A DNA stretch of 64,000 nt from an uncultured Carboxylicivirga sp. (GCA_947491945.1 CANLLN010000008.1:62001-126000); one strand, 5' to 3'. Shown: positions 1 through 11,430, numbered from the stretch's first letter. Notes: generated by a model from the sequence alone, not told the origin. Program-made: numbers and translations.

Positions 1-3000
1 TTCTCCGACAAGATGTGTTGGATAGCTACGGCCTTACATCTGGTAGTATTCGTCAGCTGATAGCATCGGGCCAAAATGAGAAGATGTTTGCTGGTAGCGT
101 TATTAAGGGACAAAAGGAGTATTATGTAACAGCGGAGGCCGATTATAAACGCATCAGCGATATAGAAAATATTGTGGTGAAGGCTGAGGGTCCTGTTCTG
201 TTGAAGGATGTGGCACAGGTTAACTTTAGTGTTAAGGAAGAAGATTCCTACAGCCGGGTGAATGGTATGGAGTCGGTTGCTATTACCGTAGCCAAAGATG
301 CGCAGGTTAACATGATTGAGTTATCGGATAATATCATCGATCTAATCAACGAGATAAACGACGAATACAAAGCCAAGGCGATAGAATTGACGGTGATCAC
401 CAATCAGGCTGAAACCATGGAAAGCAACCTTGATTCGATTATTGAGCTGGCTTTTATCGGCGGTATCCTGGCGCTCTTTGTTTTGTGGATATTCCTCAAC
501 AATATTCCGCTGGTGGGCATGGTCATGCTGTCGGTGCCCCTTTCGGTATATGGTGCTTTTAATTTCTTTTTTGCCACAGATATCTCCATTAATATGCTTA
601 CGCTGGTGGGCTTGGCCCTGGCCATAGGAATGTTGCTCGATAACAGTGTTGTGGTGATGGAGAACATTTATCGGGTGGCCTCAATACAGCGCCATGCCGG
701 TGAAGAAAGTGTAGTGCGGGGAACCAAAGAAGTGTGGCGTTCGGTAATTGCGGCTACATTAACCACCATCTCGGTCTTTTTGCCCTTTGTTTTTTCCGAA
801 GAGCTCTTGCTGCGCGAAGTAGCCAAGCACATCAGTGTGTCCATTGTGTCTACCCTGGTGGTCTCTCTGCTGGTGGCCTTGATTCTGATCCCCATGTTAT
901 CGCATTTGTTTCTTTCAGGCATTGTGCGTCATCGCATACAAGCGCTGGAAAAACTGGATTTGCATAACCGGATGGTACAATATTATATGTTGCTGCTGAA
1001 AGCGACTTTGCGGCGCCCGGCGACAACCGTAATAGGTATTTTGCTGGTCTTTTTTGTGGTGCTAATCCTTAGCCTGGGAGTGAGCCTATCCTCACAGGAA
1101 GAAGTGGAGACAAGTGAGTTTAATATTGGTGTTGAGATGTCGTCGGGTTCCATGCTGACCAATACCGATAAGGTAGTTCGGGAGATTGAGAGCCGCCTGG
1201 AAAGCCTGGAGGAGAAGAAAGATGTGGTGGTGCATGTGTTTGACGATGAAGCATCGGTATCGGTTATTTTAAAAGAGAACTATAAAACAATTGCCAGTCG
1301 CACTATTCCAGAGATACGTGCCGATATACAGGAGCGCATCAGCGAAGTGGAAGGTGGCGAGATAAGCCTTACGCAGAGCTCTACAAGGGTAATGGGCGGT
1401 GGTGGCGGTTTTGGCTCCAACCCGGGACTGGGTATGATGGCCATGCTGGGGCTGGGCGACCAGGAAGAAAAGGTGGTGATTAAGGGCGAGGACTATGATC
1501 AGATGCTGATGGTGGCCAATGATATTAAATACTACCTGGAAAATAACATTGAAAATCTGGAGCGGGCACGTATTTCAGTGGCCGGTAAGCGTCCTGAAAT
1601 CCATTTGGGGATGGATGCCTACCTCATGGGCCTGTTGAATATTTCACCGTCTAATGTGGTGTCTGAGTTATTTACCTTTCGCTCGGAGGTGAGTTCGGGC
1701 GGTCAGCTTAAAATAGATAACGAAACCTACGACATCATTATGAAAACGGTAGATGACAACCAAGCCGATGAGATACCTCCCAAGACTATGGAGGACTTAC
1801 AAGAGCTGAATGTCACCAACAGTAGTGGCGCCATTGTACCCTTGCGGGATTTCTCGGAAATCAGCTACGCCTCGGGACGAACCGAGATTAACCGCGTTGA
1901 CCAGGAGAAGCAGATAGAGGTAAGCTATCGTTTTTCAGATGAGGTGAATAATTCAAAGAGGCTGCTGGAAGATGCACGCACGCAAGTGGATGAGTTGGTG
2001 GCATCGGTGCCCGTATCGTCCCGGGTATCTATGAAGGTAGTACATGAGGAAAATAATTTTCTGGATGAGTTTAAATTTTTGGGCTTGATCGGCTTATTGC
2101 TGGTGTTTATGATTCTGGCCGCTGTATTTGAATCACTAACGGCTCCCGTGGTAATGCTCTTCTCGGTGCCCTTGGCCGCTATCGGTTCTTTATTGGCACT
2201 GGTGCTTACGGGTAATTCTCTGTTGAGCTTCAATACATTTATCGGATTTCTTATCCTGCTGGGCGTGGTGGTGAATAATGGTATTCTATTGATTGATTAT
2301 TCACGTCAGCTGCAACGCGAGGGATATCGGCCGGCAAGAGCGCTTATTTATGCCGGTATTTCGCGTATTCGACCTATCACCATTACGGCTATTACTACCA
2401 TTATTGCTATGTTGCCGCTGGCCATGGGCAAATCGGAATATGTGGGTGCCCTGGGCGCTCCCTTTGCCATTACCGTTGTGGGTGGTTTAAGCTTTAGCAC
2501 TTTGCTGACACTGGTGTTTATGCCAACCTTTGCCTTTGGTATGAACAGCTCACTCAACTGGATACGAGAATTGAATATTGCACTGAAACTATTGATCTAT
2601 GCCCTGTGGGCAGGCGGACTGGCTTTGGTGTATTTTTACAGCGATACGTCCTTTGCCTGGCAATTATTGTACGGTGTGCTCATTATCAGTGGAGTGCCCG
2701 CCGTAATCTATTTTATAAAGTCATCGCTTCGAACGGCGAAAACAAGCCTGGTAGCACAGGATGAAGAAGTGAATATTACCATTCGTAACCTGGTGAAAGT
2801 ATATGACCGGGATAACCGTTTTGTGCGCGAATATAAGGCACGTGTAAATAAGCAAAAAACGATAGAACGCAAGCGGCAGTTCTCGCAAAAAGCATTTATC
2901 AAACACTTGGTGTGGCAATTGCCATTGCTGGCTTTCGCAGTGTATTTTACCTGGTGGTATTTAGATGCTGAGTTGTGGGGCATGTTGTTTACTATTTTCA

Positions 3001-4163
3001 ACTATTTCTTACTCTTGCGCCTTTATGATGACTGGTTTTTACTCAGAGCCAAGAATGATGATGCTAAAAACAGACGCGTCCTTCAGTTACGGCGAATCAT
3101 CCGCTTGACTTATCCGATGCTGAGTATGGTGGTATTTGTTTTTCGCTGGGAGGAGTTGCCGCTGGCCATCATAGTGGGTGTTTTATGGTACTTGTTTTTG
3201 GTGCTCAGTCAATCTGGCAAAAAGCTAAAAGAAGAAGCGTTGAATATTGAACGTATAAGCGGTCGCTTTGCCACTTGGCGACGTTCTTACTATCGTTTGC
3301 TGCGCAGTATTCCGGTCATCGGCAAGCAAAAAACACCTTTTAAAGCACTCAAGGGTGTCTCGTTGGAGTTTAAAACAGGTATGATTGGACTCCTGGGACC
3401 CAATGGTGCCGGAAAGACCACACTGATGCGCATCATCTGCGGCATTTTGGAGCAGAGTTACGGCAAGGTTTATATCAATGGTTTTGATACCCAGCAAAAG
3501 CGCGAAGAGCTGCAGGGCATTATTGGTTATCTGCCCCAGGAGTTTGGTACCTATGAAAATATGACGGCCTATGAGTTCCTCGATTATCAGGCTATCGTGC
3601 GGGGCATCAGTGAGGATTCCACCCGAAAGGAACGATTGGAATATGTGCTGAAATCGGTGCATATGTGGGAGCGGAAAGATAGTAAAATTGCTTCCTTCTC
3701 AGGGGGTATGAAGCAACGCATCGGTATTGCCATGATATTGCTTCACCTGCCTAAGATTTTGGTGGTTGATGAACCTACAGCAGGCCTTGACCCGCGTGAG
3801 CGCATCCGCTTCAGAAATCTGCTGGTAGAACTGAGTCGTGAGCGAATCGTATTATTTTCAACGCATATTATTGAGGATATTTCCAGTTCGTGCAACCAGG
3901 TGGCAGTGATGCAAAAAGGAGAGTTGAAGTATTGGGGTACACCAAGTAATATGGTGGGCATTGCCAATAACCGTGTGTGGCAATTTGAGATTAGGGCTGA
4001 AGAGTTTGAGAAAGTTAATAAAGAGCGCCTGATTGTGCACCATATGAGCGAAGGAGACCGAATTAGGGTGCGCTGCATAGCTGATGAGAAGCCCGATGCA
4101 AGAGCGGAGAGTGTAGGAGCCGTGCTGGAAGATGCTTATATCTGCCTACTGAAAACTAAATAA
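1..4163 (+). CDS. RND efflux permease fused to an ABC ATPase (5'-truncated)
   Basis: The gene enters from the left edge: its frame is open back to base 3, so the N-terminus is missing. Residues below count from the GTG at 15. The first ~840 residues are a resistance-nodulation-division permease. TM4 has LLDNSVVVMENIY (Asp ~209 is the proton-relay position, its usual Asp neighbour is Asn) and TM10 has GVVVNNGILLIDY. Two further helices follow, then a full ABC ATPase: first strand ITIRNLVKVY (~921), Walker A GPNGAGKTT (~1128), signature FSGGMKQR (~1228), Walker B VVDEPTAGLD (~1250) and switch His in STHIIED (~1281). About 165 residues with roughly four membrane helices lie between the first ATPase strand and FKALKGVSLEF (~1109). 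The next gene, 8 bases on, is an ABC permease. The export role follows from the families; the substrate is unknown. Confidence 0.85.
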   Translation, partial: LRQDVLDSYGLTSGSIRQLIASGQNEKMFAGSVIKGQKEYYVTAEADYKRISDIENIVVKAEGPVLLKDVAQVNFSVKEEDSYSRVNGMESVAITVAKDAQVNMIELSDNIIDLINEINDEYKAKAIELTVITNQAETMESNLDSIIELAFIGGILALFVLWIFLNNIPLVGMVMLSVPLSVYGAFNFFFATDISINMLTLVGLALAIGMLLDNSVVVMENIYRVASIQRHAGEESVVRGTKEVWRSVIAATLTTISVFLPFVFSEELLLREVAKHISVSIVSTLVVSLLVALILIPMLSHLFLSGIVRHRIQALEKLDLHNRMVQYYMLLLKATLRRPATTVIGILLVFFVVLILSLGVSLSSQEEVETSEFNIGVEMSSGSMLTNTDKVVREIESRLESLEEKKDVVVHVFDDEASVSVILKENYKTIASRTIPEIRADIQERISEVEGGEISLTQSSTRVMGGGGGFGSNPGLGMMAMLGLGDQEEKVVIKGEDYDQMLMVANDIKYYLENNIENLERARISVAGKRPEIHLGMDAYLMGLLNISPSNVVSELFTFRSEVSSGGQLKIDNETYDIIMKTVDDNQADEIPPKTMEDLQELNVTNSSGAIVPLRDFSEISYASGRTEINRVDQEKQIEVSYRFSDEVNNSKRLLEDARTQVDELVASVPVSSRVSMKVVHEENNFLDEFKFLGLIGLLLVFMILAAVFESLTAPVVMLFSVPLAAIGSLLALVLTGNSLLSFNTFIGFLILLGVVVNNGILLIDYSRQLQREGYRPARALIYAGISRIRPITITAITTIIAMLPLAMGKSEYVGALGAPFAITVVGGLSFSTLLTLVFMPTFAFGMNSSLNWIRELNIALKLLIYALWAGGLALVYFYSDTSFAWQLLYGVLIISGVPAVIYFIKSSLRTAKTSLVAQDEEVNITIRNLVKVYDRDNRFVREYKARVNKQKTIERKRQFSQKAFIKHLVWQLPLLAFAVYFTWWYLDAELWGMLFTIFNYFLLLRLYDDWFLLRAKNDDAKNRRVLQLRRIIRLTYPMLSMVVFVFRWEELPLAIIVGVLWYLFLVLSQSGKKLKEEALNIERISGRFATWRRSYYRLLRSIPVIGKQKTPFKALKGVSLEFKTGMIGLLGPNGAGKTTLMRIICGILEQSYGKVYINGFDTQQKREELQGIIGYLPQEFGTYENMTAYEFLDYQAIVRGISEDSTRKERLEYVLKSVHMWERKDSKIASFSGGMKQRIGIAMILLHLPKILVVDEPTAGLDPRERIRFRNLLVELSRERIVLFSTHIIEDISSSCNQVAVMQKGELKYWGTPSNMVGIANNRVWQFEIRAEEFEKVNKERLIVHHMSEGDRIRVRCIADEKPDARAESVGAVLEDAYICLLKTK

Positions 4164-4171
4164 GAAGCAAG

Positions 4172-4897
4172 ATGCAAAAACAAAGTAATAGATTGATGGC
4201 AAAATCACGCCTGACCCTTCAGTTTATCCGTTATAATCTTAAAATCGTATTCGGAAATAGGTTTGTGTACTTCTTAGGTGCTTCACTTATTTTCTATTTG
4301 TTAGTTACATCCATTAATTTTTTTACTTCCGACACGGTAAGTATCGAAGGGGTATATTTTCATTTAATGTTCCCCGCTTTTCTGCTTATCTTTTTCCCCA
4401 CAAGTTATGGTATTCAGAATGATGAAGATGCACGAATCCTTGAAATACTGTTTGGCATACCTAACTATCGTTACAAAATATGGTTGGTGCGTCTGGTAAT
4501 GGCTTTTTTCATGGTGTTCTGGTTTATCTTTTTAATGGCTAACCTGAGTAGTATTTTATTGATCAAGGTGCCGGTTTGGGAAATAACGCTCCGCTTAATG
4601 GTGCCTGTATTGCTCTTCGGAATGCTGGGTTTCTTTTTTAGTACTGTTGTAAAAAATGGTAATGGTACCGCTGTTATTGTGGTTATCATTGGCTTATTGG
4701 TTTGGATGTTCTCGGGATTTTTAGAAACAAGTGCCTGGAATATCTTTTTAAATCCTTTTGTATTACCCTCGGGTATGAGCGAAAGTGTTTGGGCAAACGT
4801 TATTGCCAAACATGTGCGCACGTGGCTGATTGTAGCTGCTGTGGCAGCTCTATGGGGCTTACTCAACTTGCAGAGCCGCGAGAAGTTTATTAAATAA
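4172..4897 (+). CDS. ABC-2 type membrane permease, partner of the RND-ABC fusion
   Basis: A 241-residue integral membrane protein with about six hydrophobic helices and a short positively charged N-terminus. The pattern is that of small ABC-2 permeases: a long first helix around residues 30-50, then GIQNDEDARILEILFG, which resembles the coupling segment after TM2. It starts 8 bases after the fused RND-ABC gene and ends in a strong terminator, so the two are co-transcribed. It probably supplies the membrane partner of the fused ATPase. The family assignment rests on topology and context, not on a diagnostic motif. Confidence 0.7.
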   Translation: MQKQSNRLMAKSRLTLQFIRYNLKIVFGNRFVYFLGASLIFYLLVTSINFFTSDTVSIEGVYFHLMFPAFLLIFFPTSYGIQNDEDARILEILFGIPNYRYKIWLVRLVMAFFMVFWFIFLMANLSSILLIKVPVWEITLRLMVPVLLFGMLGFFFSTVVKNGNGTAVIVVIIGLLVWMFSGFLETSAWNIFLNPFVLPSGMSESVWANVIAKHVRTWLIVAAVAALWGLLNLQSREKFIK

Positions 4898-4924
4898 AAA
4901 AAGCGCCATCAGGCGCTTTTTTTT
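4896..4924. terminator. Bidirectional intrinsic terminator
   Basis: Stem AGCGCC/GGCGCT with loop ATCA, flanked by an A run on the left and a T run on the right. It closes the transporter operon and can also end the minus-strand gene at 4941-5210. Confidence 0.85.
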
Positions 4925-4940
4925 ATACTGGTTGTAAACA

Positions 4941-5210
4941 TTAACTTTGTGCAAGCGGCTTTTCGCCTTCAATAATTTTGCGGGCCATTTCCAGGATCGT
5001 TGTGTCATCTAATTCTACAATACCGCCGTCGGGTCCTTGTTCAAGATGTATCCCTACACTCTTACCTCGATCATAGTTGGCACCGCCAAAGTAATTTCTT
5101 ACCGTTTCTACGTCGAGGTTTAACTCTTCAGCAATTGTGTGAATGCTTCCATCAGGCAGACTATCTTTAATCTTCCTGAGCTGATTAAATGTGATTGTTG
5201 TTGTACTCAT
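4941..5210 (-). CDS. Small helix-turn-helix DNA-binding protein
   Basis: An 89-residue protein. Residues ~7-45 (FNQLRKIKDSLPDGS then IHTIAEELNLDVETVRNYF) read as a helix-turn-helix in which AEELNLDVETVRNYF is the recognition region. The tail VELDDTTILEMARKIIEG is a second helix. Short proteins of this kind are widespread in Bacteroidota and are annotated only as DNA-binding protein; I know of no function. It stands alone, convergent with the transporter operon and divergent from the helicase gene. Confidence 0.7.
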   Translation of the reverse strand: MSTTTITFNQLRKIKDSLPDGSIHTIAEELNLDVETVRNYFGGANYDRGKSVGIHLEQGPDGGIVELDDTTILEMARKIIEGEKPLAQS

Positions 5211-5370
5211 ATTAAAAAGGTTTAATAGTAAATATAAGTCTGTACTAAAATTAGAAAATTTATTTGAATTTAAAAACTAAGCCGCACTTAATTATTTGTT
5301 TAGCTGCGTCTTTATTACTTAATTCACGAAGCTTTTATACACCGGATAATAGTTTTACCAATAAAGCCAT

Positions 5371-5378
5371 TATTTTTG
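5371..5378 (+). promoter_or_regulatory. -7 promoter element TATTTTTG for the helicase gene
   Basis: Exact match to the Bacteroidota -7 consensus TAnnTTTG, about 22 bases upstream of the TTG start. No clear -33 TTG is visible. Confidence 0.45.
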
Positions 5379-5400
5379 CAGTACTAAAACGCATGATATT

Positions 5401-6732
5401 TTGAAATTTTCTGAGTTAAATATTAATACAGTGCTGCTGAATGCACTTGATGATCTGGGTTTTGAAACGGCAACACCCATACAAAAGGAAGCCTTTCCGG
5501 TAATTATGTCGGGCCGCGATGTGGTGGGCATTGCTCAAACCGGAACAGGTAAGACCTTTGCCTACATATTGCCCATTCTTCGGCAGCTGAAATTCTCACA
5601 ACAGCGTCATCCGCGTATATTGGTGTTGGTGCCTACGCGCGAGTTGGTCGAACAGGTGGTGGGTGAGTTTCGAAAGCTAACAGAATACATGAGTGTGCGC
5701 ATTGGCGGTGTTTATGGTGGTACCAATATCAACACGCAAAAAGAACTGGTTTATGCCGGTTTAGATGTGTTAGTGGCCACTCCGGGGCGCCTTATCGATT
5801 TAAGTCTGACCGGTGTATTGCGCCTTAAAAATATTCAGAAACTCGTGATTGATGAGGTGGATGAGATGCTGAATCTGGGTTTCCGGACTCAGTTAGAGCA
5901 GATACAAGAATTATTGCCCGATCGGCGTCAGAACCTGATGTTTTCAGCCACCGTAACACCGGATGTGGAAATGCTGATCAAGCAATGGTTTTACGACCCG
6001 CTAAGGGTAGAAGTGGCTGCCACGGGCACTCCTCTCGATAAGATCTTTCAGAGCGCTTACCTGGTGCCTAACTTCTATACAAAGCGTAATTTTCTACTTC
6101 ATCTCCTGAATAATAATGCTGACATGGATAAGGTGCTTGTGTTTGTGCAGAGCAAAAGCATGGCCGATCTATTGTGCGATGAGCTGGGCAAGGAGCTGGG
6201 GGATGCTGTGGGAGTTATCCATTCCAATAAATCACAGAATTATCGTTTTCGGATGGTGGAGGAGTTTCTTAATGGTCAGCGACGTGTGCTGATTGCCACC
6301 GATCTGATTGCACGGGGTATGGACATCAGCCATGTGAGCCATGTGATTAACTATGACATGCCCGAAACCGCTGAATCGTACATACACCGTATTGGACGTA
6401 CCGGACGAGCCGATGCAGAGGGTATGGCACTGGCCTTTGTGGAGGAAAAGGACGAAGCCATCTGGTCGTCTATTCAGAAGCTGATGAAGAAAACGGTGCA
6501 GCTATCGCCTCTGCCCGATGAGGTGAAGGTAAGCGAGCGTTTGCTGGAGTCGGAGAAAGAGGTAATGGCCGGCATGTTGGTTGTGAAAACACCCAAGGTG
6601 GCAGCACAGCGCGGTGCCGCCTATCATGAGAAGAAGGATAAAAATAAAAAGACCAATCAGGGAGGTTCTTACCGTCGCAAATTAGCTGCGAAATATAAAA
6701 AACCCAAAACACGAGGTCAAAAGCGTAAGTAA
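5401..6732 (+). CDS. DEAD-box ATP-dependent RNA helicase (DEVD variant)
   Basis: 443 residues with both RecA-like domains. Visible motifs: Q motif FETATPIQKEAF (~20), Walker A AQTGTGKT (~47), PTRELVEQ (~81), TPGRLIDL, motif II as IDEVDEML (~150) instead of DEAD, SAT in FSATVTPD, and HRIGRTGRA in the second domain. The C-terminus is a Lys/Arg-rich tail of about 60 residues typical of RNA-binding extensions. The only in-frame start that gives the usual N-terminus (MKFSELNIN) is TTG at 5401; the ATG at 5393 is out of frame. A role in rRNA maturation or RNA unwinding is family knowledge; the exact paralogue is not resolved. Confidence 0.93.
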   Translation: MKFSELNINTVLLNALDDLGFETATPIQKEAFPVIMSGRDVVGIAQTGTGKTFAYILPILRQLKFSQQRHPRILVLVPTRELVEQVVGEFRKLTEYMSVRIGGVYGGTNINTQKELVYAGLDVLVATPGRLIDLSLTGVLRLKNIQKLVIDEVDEMLNLGFRTQLEQIQELLPDRRQNLMFSATVTPDVEMLIKQWFYDPLRVEVAATGTPLDKIFQSAYLVPNFYTKRNFLLHLLNNNADMDKVLVFVQSKSMADLLCDELGKELGDAVGVIHSNKSQNYRFRMVEEFLNGQRRVLIATDLIARGMDISHVSHVINYDMPETAESYIHRIGRTGRADAEGMALAFVEEKDEAIWSSIQKLMKKTVQLSPLPDEVKVSERLLESEKEVMAGMLVVKTPKVAAQRGAAYHEKKDKNKKTNQGGSYRRKLAAKYKKPKTRGQKRK

Positions 6733-6760
6733 TTATCAGGTTATTTCATAATAATTGGCC

Positions 6761-7765
6761 ATGAATAAGCATCGCGTACTCTTCATTATCAACCCCATAT
6801 CGGGCATTGGGAAGCAACGCACGGTTGAGAAAGCGGTAGAAGGAGAGATCGACCATCAGCGCATTGATTTTGATATTGCCTACACCGATTATGCCGGTCA
6901 TGCCCGTGAGCTGTCTAAGGCAGCCATTGGACAATATGATGTAGTGGTGGCTGTGGGGGGTGATGGTACAGTAAACGAAGTGGGTTCAGCGCTGGTGAAT
7001 ACCACTACGGCCATGGCCATTATACCCACCGGATCGGGTAATGGTTTGGCGCGTTACCTGGATATTCCCCTTCGTGTCAACAGGGCTTTACAGGTGATTA
7101 ACCGCATGGAGATGAGGGATATTGACACCTTGCGCGTGAATAATCAGATATCTTTAAACGTAGCCGGTATTGGTTTTGATGGCCATATCAGCCATGAGTT
7201 TGCGAAGCAAAAACACCGCGGCCCCGCTACCTATGTCAAATTAATAACAAAGGAATACGCTAAGTATAAATCCGCTGTTTACCGGATTAGTATAGATGGC
7301 ACCACCTACGAGTTACCGGCTTTTATGATTACCCTGGCTAACTCATCGCAGTGGGGTAATAATATTCATATAGCACCACAGGCCAAAATAGATGACGGCT
7401 TAATTGATGTTTGTATCATCAAGGAGTTTCCGATTTATGATGGTCCCTCCCTGCTGATTAGTATACTTGACCAGAGTGTTGATCAGCGACGCTACGATGT
7501 GGTCACCAAGGCACGTCAGATCATTATTGAAGGCGATCAAGCTCTTGTGGGTCATGTTGATGGGGAGCCTGCCGATTTGGGTAAGCGAGCCGTGGTGGAG
7601 ATTCACCCTTTGTCTTTACGCGTGATTGTGCCCCCCAAAGATTTTCGCAAGAACCTCTTGGAACCGCTTAAAGAGCTCAAGGAGTTATTGCCCCCTATGC
7701 CCACACTTGGCGGACTACCCGTATTGCCCAAAGGCTTTTTGCCGGGTAGCAGCAAAAATGAATGA
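6761..7765 (+). CDS. Diacylglycerol/lipid kinase family protein (YegS/BmrU type)
   Basis: 334 residues of the DAG-kinase catalytic family, which phosphorylates a lipid or sphingoid alcohol with ATP. Diagnostic motifs are INPISGIGKQ near the N-terminus, VAVGGDGTVNEVG (~63) and IPTGSGNGLARYL (~88), followed by the beta-sandwich C-terminal domain with GDQALVGHVDGEP. The ATG at 6761 is preferred over a TTG six bases upstream because it gives the family-standard start MNKHRVLFIINP. It lies 28 bases after the helicase gene in the same direction, so co-transcription is possible. The lipid substrate cannot be read from the sequence. Confidence 0.9.
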   Translation: MNKHRVLFIINPISGIGKQRTVEKAVEGEIDHQRIDFDIAYTDYAGHARELSKAAIGQYDVVVAVGGDGTVNEVGSALVNTTTAMAIIPTGSGNGLARYLDIPLRVNRALQVINRMEMRDIDTLRVNNQISLNVAGIGFDGHISHEFAKQKHRGPATYVKLITKEYAKYKSAVYRISIDGTTYELPAFMITLANSSQWGNNIHIAPQAKIDDGLIDVCIIKEFPIYDGPSLLISILDQSVDQRRYDVVTKARQIIIEGDQALVGHVDGEPADLGKRAVVEIHPLSLRVIVPPKDFRKNLLEPLKELKELLPPMPTLGGLPVLPKGFLPGSSKNE

Positions 7766-7847
7766 TATCGTTGAAACAAGCAAGGCAGAGAAATCGGGCA
7801 CAATATCTTTGACAAAATACTGTGACCATAAAATATTCAATAAAAAA

Positions 7848-7874
7848 ACGGGCGACCTCCATGTGGTCGCCCGT
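7848..7874. terminator. Convergent terminator between lipid kinase and yidC
   Basis: Perfect 10-base stem ACGGGCGACC/GGTCGCCCGT with a 7-base loop, preceded by seven A residues. It therefore serves the minus-strand yidC operon well and the plus-strand gene moderately. Confidence 0.85.
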
Positions 7875-7908
7875 TTCTATATCAATTAATCTAACAAGTT
7901 ATAATGTA

Positions 7909-9753
7909 TTATTTACGCTTGCCTTTCTTTGCTGCTAGTGCCTGCTGACGTTGCATATCTTCTAAACGCTGTTGAAACTTCGACTTCTTCGATGGCTTCT
8001 TTTTGTTGGCATTTAATTTGGCCAGCAAAGCATCCTCGTCCACAAAACGACGGATCAATAATGTTTGTCCGATGGTAATGAGGGTAGAGATAAAGTAGTA
8101 ATAACTCAAACCGGATGCATAGTTGTTAAAGAAGAACAGGAACATCACCGGCATCATATACATCATACCTTTCATGCCCGGCATCTGTTGACTGCTTTGT
8201 GTCATCTCCTGGTTTATCTTGGTATAAACAATATTGGTGATGGCCATTAACAAACAGAAAAGACTTACGTGATCACCATAGAAAGGTATATCAAAAGGCA
8301 ATTGGAAGATGGAGTCGTACGATGACAAGTCATCGGCCCATAAGAAGGCTTCGCCGCGCAACTCGATGGATGCGGGGAAGAACTGGAACATGGCAAAAAG
8401 AATAGGCATTTGCAATACCATGGGTAAACATCCGCCCATGGGATTAACACCCGCTTTGCGATACAGCGCCATGGTGGCTTGCTGACGTTCCATCGCCTTC
8501 TCTTTCGGTATCTTATTGTTAATCTCTTCAATCTGTGGCTTCAGCACTTTCATCTTGGCCGTTGAAACATACGATTTGTATGTCAGCGGGAACAGGATTA
8601 GTTTAATAAGTATGGTTAACAGCAGAATGATGATACCATAATTACTGATAAAGCCTTCGAAGAAGTGGAATACCTCAATCACACCCAGGTTGATGTAGCG
8701 CAGGAACCCCCATCCCAGATACACTAACTCGCGCAGCTGATAGTCTTCCTCATAGGGCTTAAGGGTTTTAAAATCGTTGGGTCCAAAATAGAATTGGAAG
8801 GCCAGGTTATCGCTGCCGGTAAAGGGCACATTCACCTGGGCACTGGCATTCATAATCAGTCGCTCGTTCTTATCGTCCGGCCCTTCGGTGGCTACCTCGC
8901 CACTCATGAAGTTATCTTTGGCTATAAATACCGAGGAGAAAAACTGATCTTTAAAGGCTACCCATTTTACTTTGGTGCTTAGCTTCTCTGAGTCGGAGCT
9001 GTGGGCATTGATATGATCCACATCTTCCTGGTCGAATTTAAAATACACACCGGCGCGCTGACGCTCAAAGTCAGGTGCTTTCTCCTGAGCATCCATGCGC
9101 ATGTTCCACTCAATACCCAAGGAACCCGTTGGGGTGGACATGAGGCTGCTCATGTTGCGTGTGGTAATATTAAAGTCGGCCATGTAGCTGTTGTCGGGCA
9201 GGGTATAGGAGAACATCATTTCTCCCTCATCAGCTTTGATCAGCAGATCGGCTTTGGAGCTGTTGGCTTTCGCCACATCAAAGAATAAATCGTTGGTGTG
9301 GAAGTTACGGTTGTTGTGCGTAAAGTAAAAGCCAAAGCGGTTTTGGTCGCCATTCATCAGTACGAGGGGCTGGCCATCATGTGTTTTATACTCTTTTAAC
9401 TCTACCGAATAGATGCGGGCACCTTTGGTGGAGATAATCATTTTCACCAGGTTGTTTTCCAGGGTAACAAAGGACTGCTCGCCCTGTGCTGCCCCGGCAA
9501 ATAAGCCATAGCGATTGCTAAGTGCCTGTGCCACGGCTGCTGAGTCTTTTTCAACTTCCGCTTCTTTGCTTTCCTGTTCTTGGGCAATGGCAGCTTTGGC
9601 TTCTTCAGCCAGTCGCGCCTGCTCTACCATGGCTATGGAGTCGCGTCGGCGCTGTTGTTCAGCCAGCTGTTCTTCGGTGGGCTTGTTGAGCCACCAGAAA
9701 AAACCCAGGATAATGGTAATGAGTACAATTCCGGTTATCGAATTTCTATCCAT
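7909..9753 (-). CDS. yidC: Membrane protein insertase YidC
   Basis: 614 residues. YidC inserts and folds inner-membrane proteins, alone or with SecYEG. An N-terminal signal-anchor helix (GIVLITIILGFFWWL, residues ~8-22) is followed by a charged Ala/Glu-rich linker, a periplasmic beta-sandwich domain (~70-350) and the conserved five-helix core (~360-560) with the GGCLPMVLQMPILFAMF segment. The C-terminal tail is strongly basic (KKPSKKSK... KKGKRK), which suits ribosome contact. It lies 21 bases downstream of pyrG, an order common in Bacteroidota, so the two form an operon. Confidence 0.97.
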   Translation of the reverse strand: MDRNSITGIVLITIILGFFWWLNKPTEEQLAEQQRRRDSIAMVEQARLAEEAKAAIAQEQESKEAEVEKDSAAVAQALSNRYGLFAGAAQGEQSFVTLENNLVKMIISTKGARIYSVELKEYKTHDGQPLVLMNGDQNRFGFYFTHNNRNFHTNDLFFDVAKANSSKADLLIKADEGEMMFSYTLPDNSYMADFNITTRNMSSLMSTPTGSLGIEWNMRMDAQEKAPDFERQRAGVYFKFDQEDVDHINAHSSDSEKLSTKVKWVAFKDQFFSSVFIAKDNFMSGEVATEGPDDKNERLIMNASAQVNVPFTGSDNLAFQFYFGPNDFKTLKPYEEDYQLRELVYLGWGFLRYINLGVIEVFHFFEGFISNYGIIILLLTILIKLILFPLTYKSYVSTAKMKVLKPQIEEINNKIPKEKAMERQQATMALYRKAGVNPMGGCLPMVLQMPILFAMFQFFPASIELRGEAFLWADDLSSYDSIFQLPFDIPFYGDHVSLFCLLMAITNIVYTKINQEMTQSSQQMPGMKGMMYMMPVMFLFFFNNYASGLSYYYFISTLITIGQTLLIRRFVDEDALLAKLNANKKKPSKKSKFQQRLEDMQRQQALAAKKGKRK

Positions 9754-9774
9754 TGTATTAGTTTGTGTGTTAAG

Positions 9775-11397
<1,623 letters not shown>

Positions 11398-11430
11398 TCA
11401 ATTGCTCTTACGAGCGAAAATTTCAAGCTA

